From contig CAILKW010000248.1 of assembly GCA_903834845.1 (NCBI GenBank), positions 1-43,002 on the forward strand: a DNA stretch of 43,002 bases, written 5' to 3'. The notes under the pieces were generated by a model, which saw only the letters and a list, made by a program, of their open reading frames with translations, ran no database searches and had not been told where the DNA came from. A program made the position numbers and the translations under genes. Of the stretch, positions 42,886 to 43,002 are shown in pieces. Within the stretch, counting starts at the first letter, position 1. Each line of letters begins with the position of its first letter. The stretch comes from an uncultured Bacteroidia bacterium. GTDB lineage: Bacteria > Bacteroidota > Bacteroidia > Bacteroidales > Prolixibacteraceae.

Positions 42886-43002
42886 TTTACTTCTCCTTTT
42901 TGATTAAGAATTAGTTGCAAGTGATCATAGTCGTAATTATTGGCAAGCATCTTGAGTTTCTGCGCAAGTGCCGGATTATCTGGCTCAATACTGATAATGA
43001 GT
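42882..43002 (-). CDS. C-terminal tail of another large hybrid kinase (cut by window edge)
   Basis: Forty codons are visible, ending in TGA at 42882-42884. They read SIEPDNPALAQKL, LANNYDYDHLQLIL, NQKGEVK, clearly homologous to the last 40 residues of the giant kinase (SIESDNPELAHQL, LARNYDYNYLNKIL). The gene therefore probably encodes a hybrid kinase with a terminal receiver followed by the same helical tail. It overlaps the following receiver-kinase by four bases in the same way as the other pair. Confidence 0.8.
   Translation of the reverse strand, partial: LIISIEPDNPALAQKLKMLANNYDYDHLQLILNQKGEVK

Noticed and set aside
1-43002. tRNA, rRNA or riboswitch genes
   Set aside because: No cloverleaf, rRNA-like or recognisable riboswitch sequence was noticed in the intergenic regions; a covariance-model scan was not possible here.

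Overview
The window looks like chromosomal DNA of a member of the Bacteroidota, probably a polysaccharide-degrading relative of the Bacteroidales/Marinilabiliales. The evidence is a SusC/SusD pair, a hybrid two-component system (HTCS) fusing sensor, kinase, receiver and AraC domains, a DUF3078 protein, and several perfect matches to the Bacteroidota -7 promoter element TAnnTTTG. The genus is inference only.

Region 1 (1-19862, all minus strand, transcribed right to left) is a polysaccharide utilisation locus aimed at pectin/homogalacturonan. Its order of transcription is: HTCS regulator; a regulatory gap with two inverted repeats and a candidate promoter; a possible tiny membrane peptide; two tandem PL1 pectate lyases; two tandem PL10-type pectate lyases; SusC; SusD; a surface beta-helix lipoprotein; a DUF6807 protein; and a Tat-exported Gfo/Idh/MocA oxidoreductase. 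The inferred logic is that exported lyases cut polygalacturonate, SusD and the lipoprotein bind fragments at the surface, SusC imports oligomers, and the HTCS senses them in the periplasm. The last two genes may process a released sugar derivative. Exo-acting uronidases are absent from the window.

Region 2 (about 19863-21409) is a patch of decayed sequence: a stop-riddled reading frame of unknown family, a frameshifted and shortened DUF4160 gene just before an intact DUF2442 gene, and the C-terminal piece of an IS3-type transposase. It separates the pectin locus from a minus-strand pair (21410-25424), a sialate O-acetylesterase-like enzyme and an (alpha/alpha)6-type glycosidase that may be a further glycan-processing operon.

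Region 3 (25571-30136) is mostly ordinary: a DUF3078 outer-membrane-type protein, a UbiA-family prenyltransferase and a small SRPBCC protein. It also holds a macrodomain-GNAT fusion bracketed by two families of short palindromic repeats.

Region 4 (30118-43002, all minus strand) is a cluster of soluble signalling kinases without any DNA-binding output. It contains a three-PAS histidine kinase, a receiver-kinase, a 2565-residue hybrid kinase with about 15 PAS domains, a second receiver-kinase that keeps an extra C-terminal receiver, and the tail of another large hybrid kinase cut by the window edge. The gene pairs (large hybrid kinase tail plus receiver-kinase, joined by the same 4-base overlap) occur twice, so the cluster grew by module duplication. 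One copy has since lost its terminal receiver, whose in-frame ruins are still visible after its stop codon.
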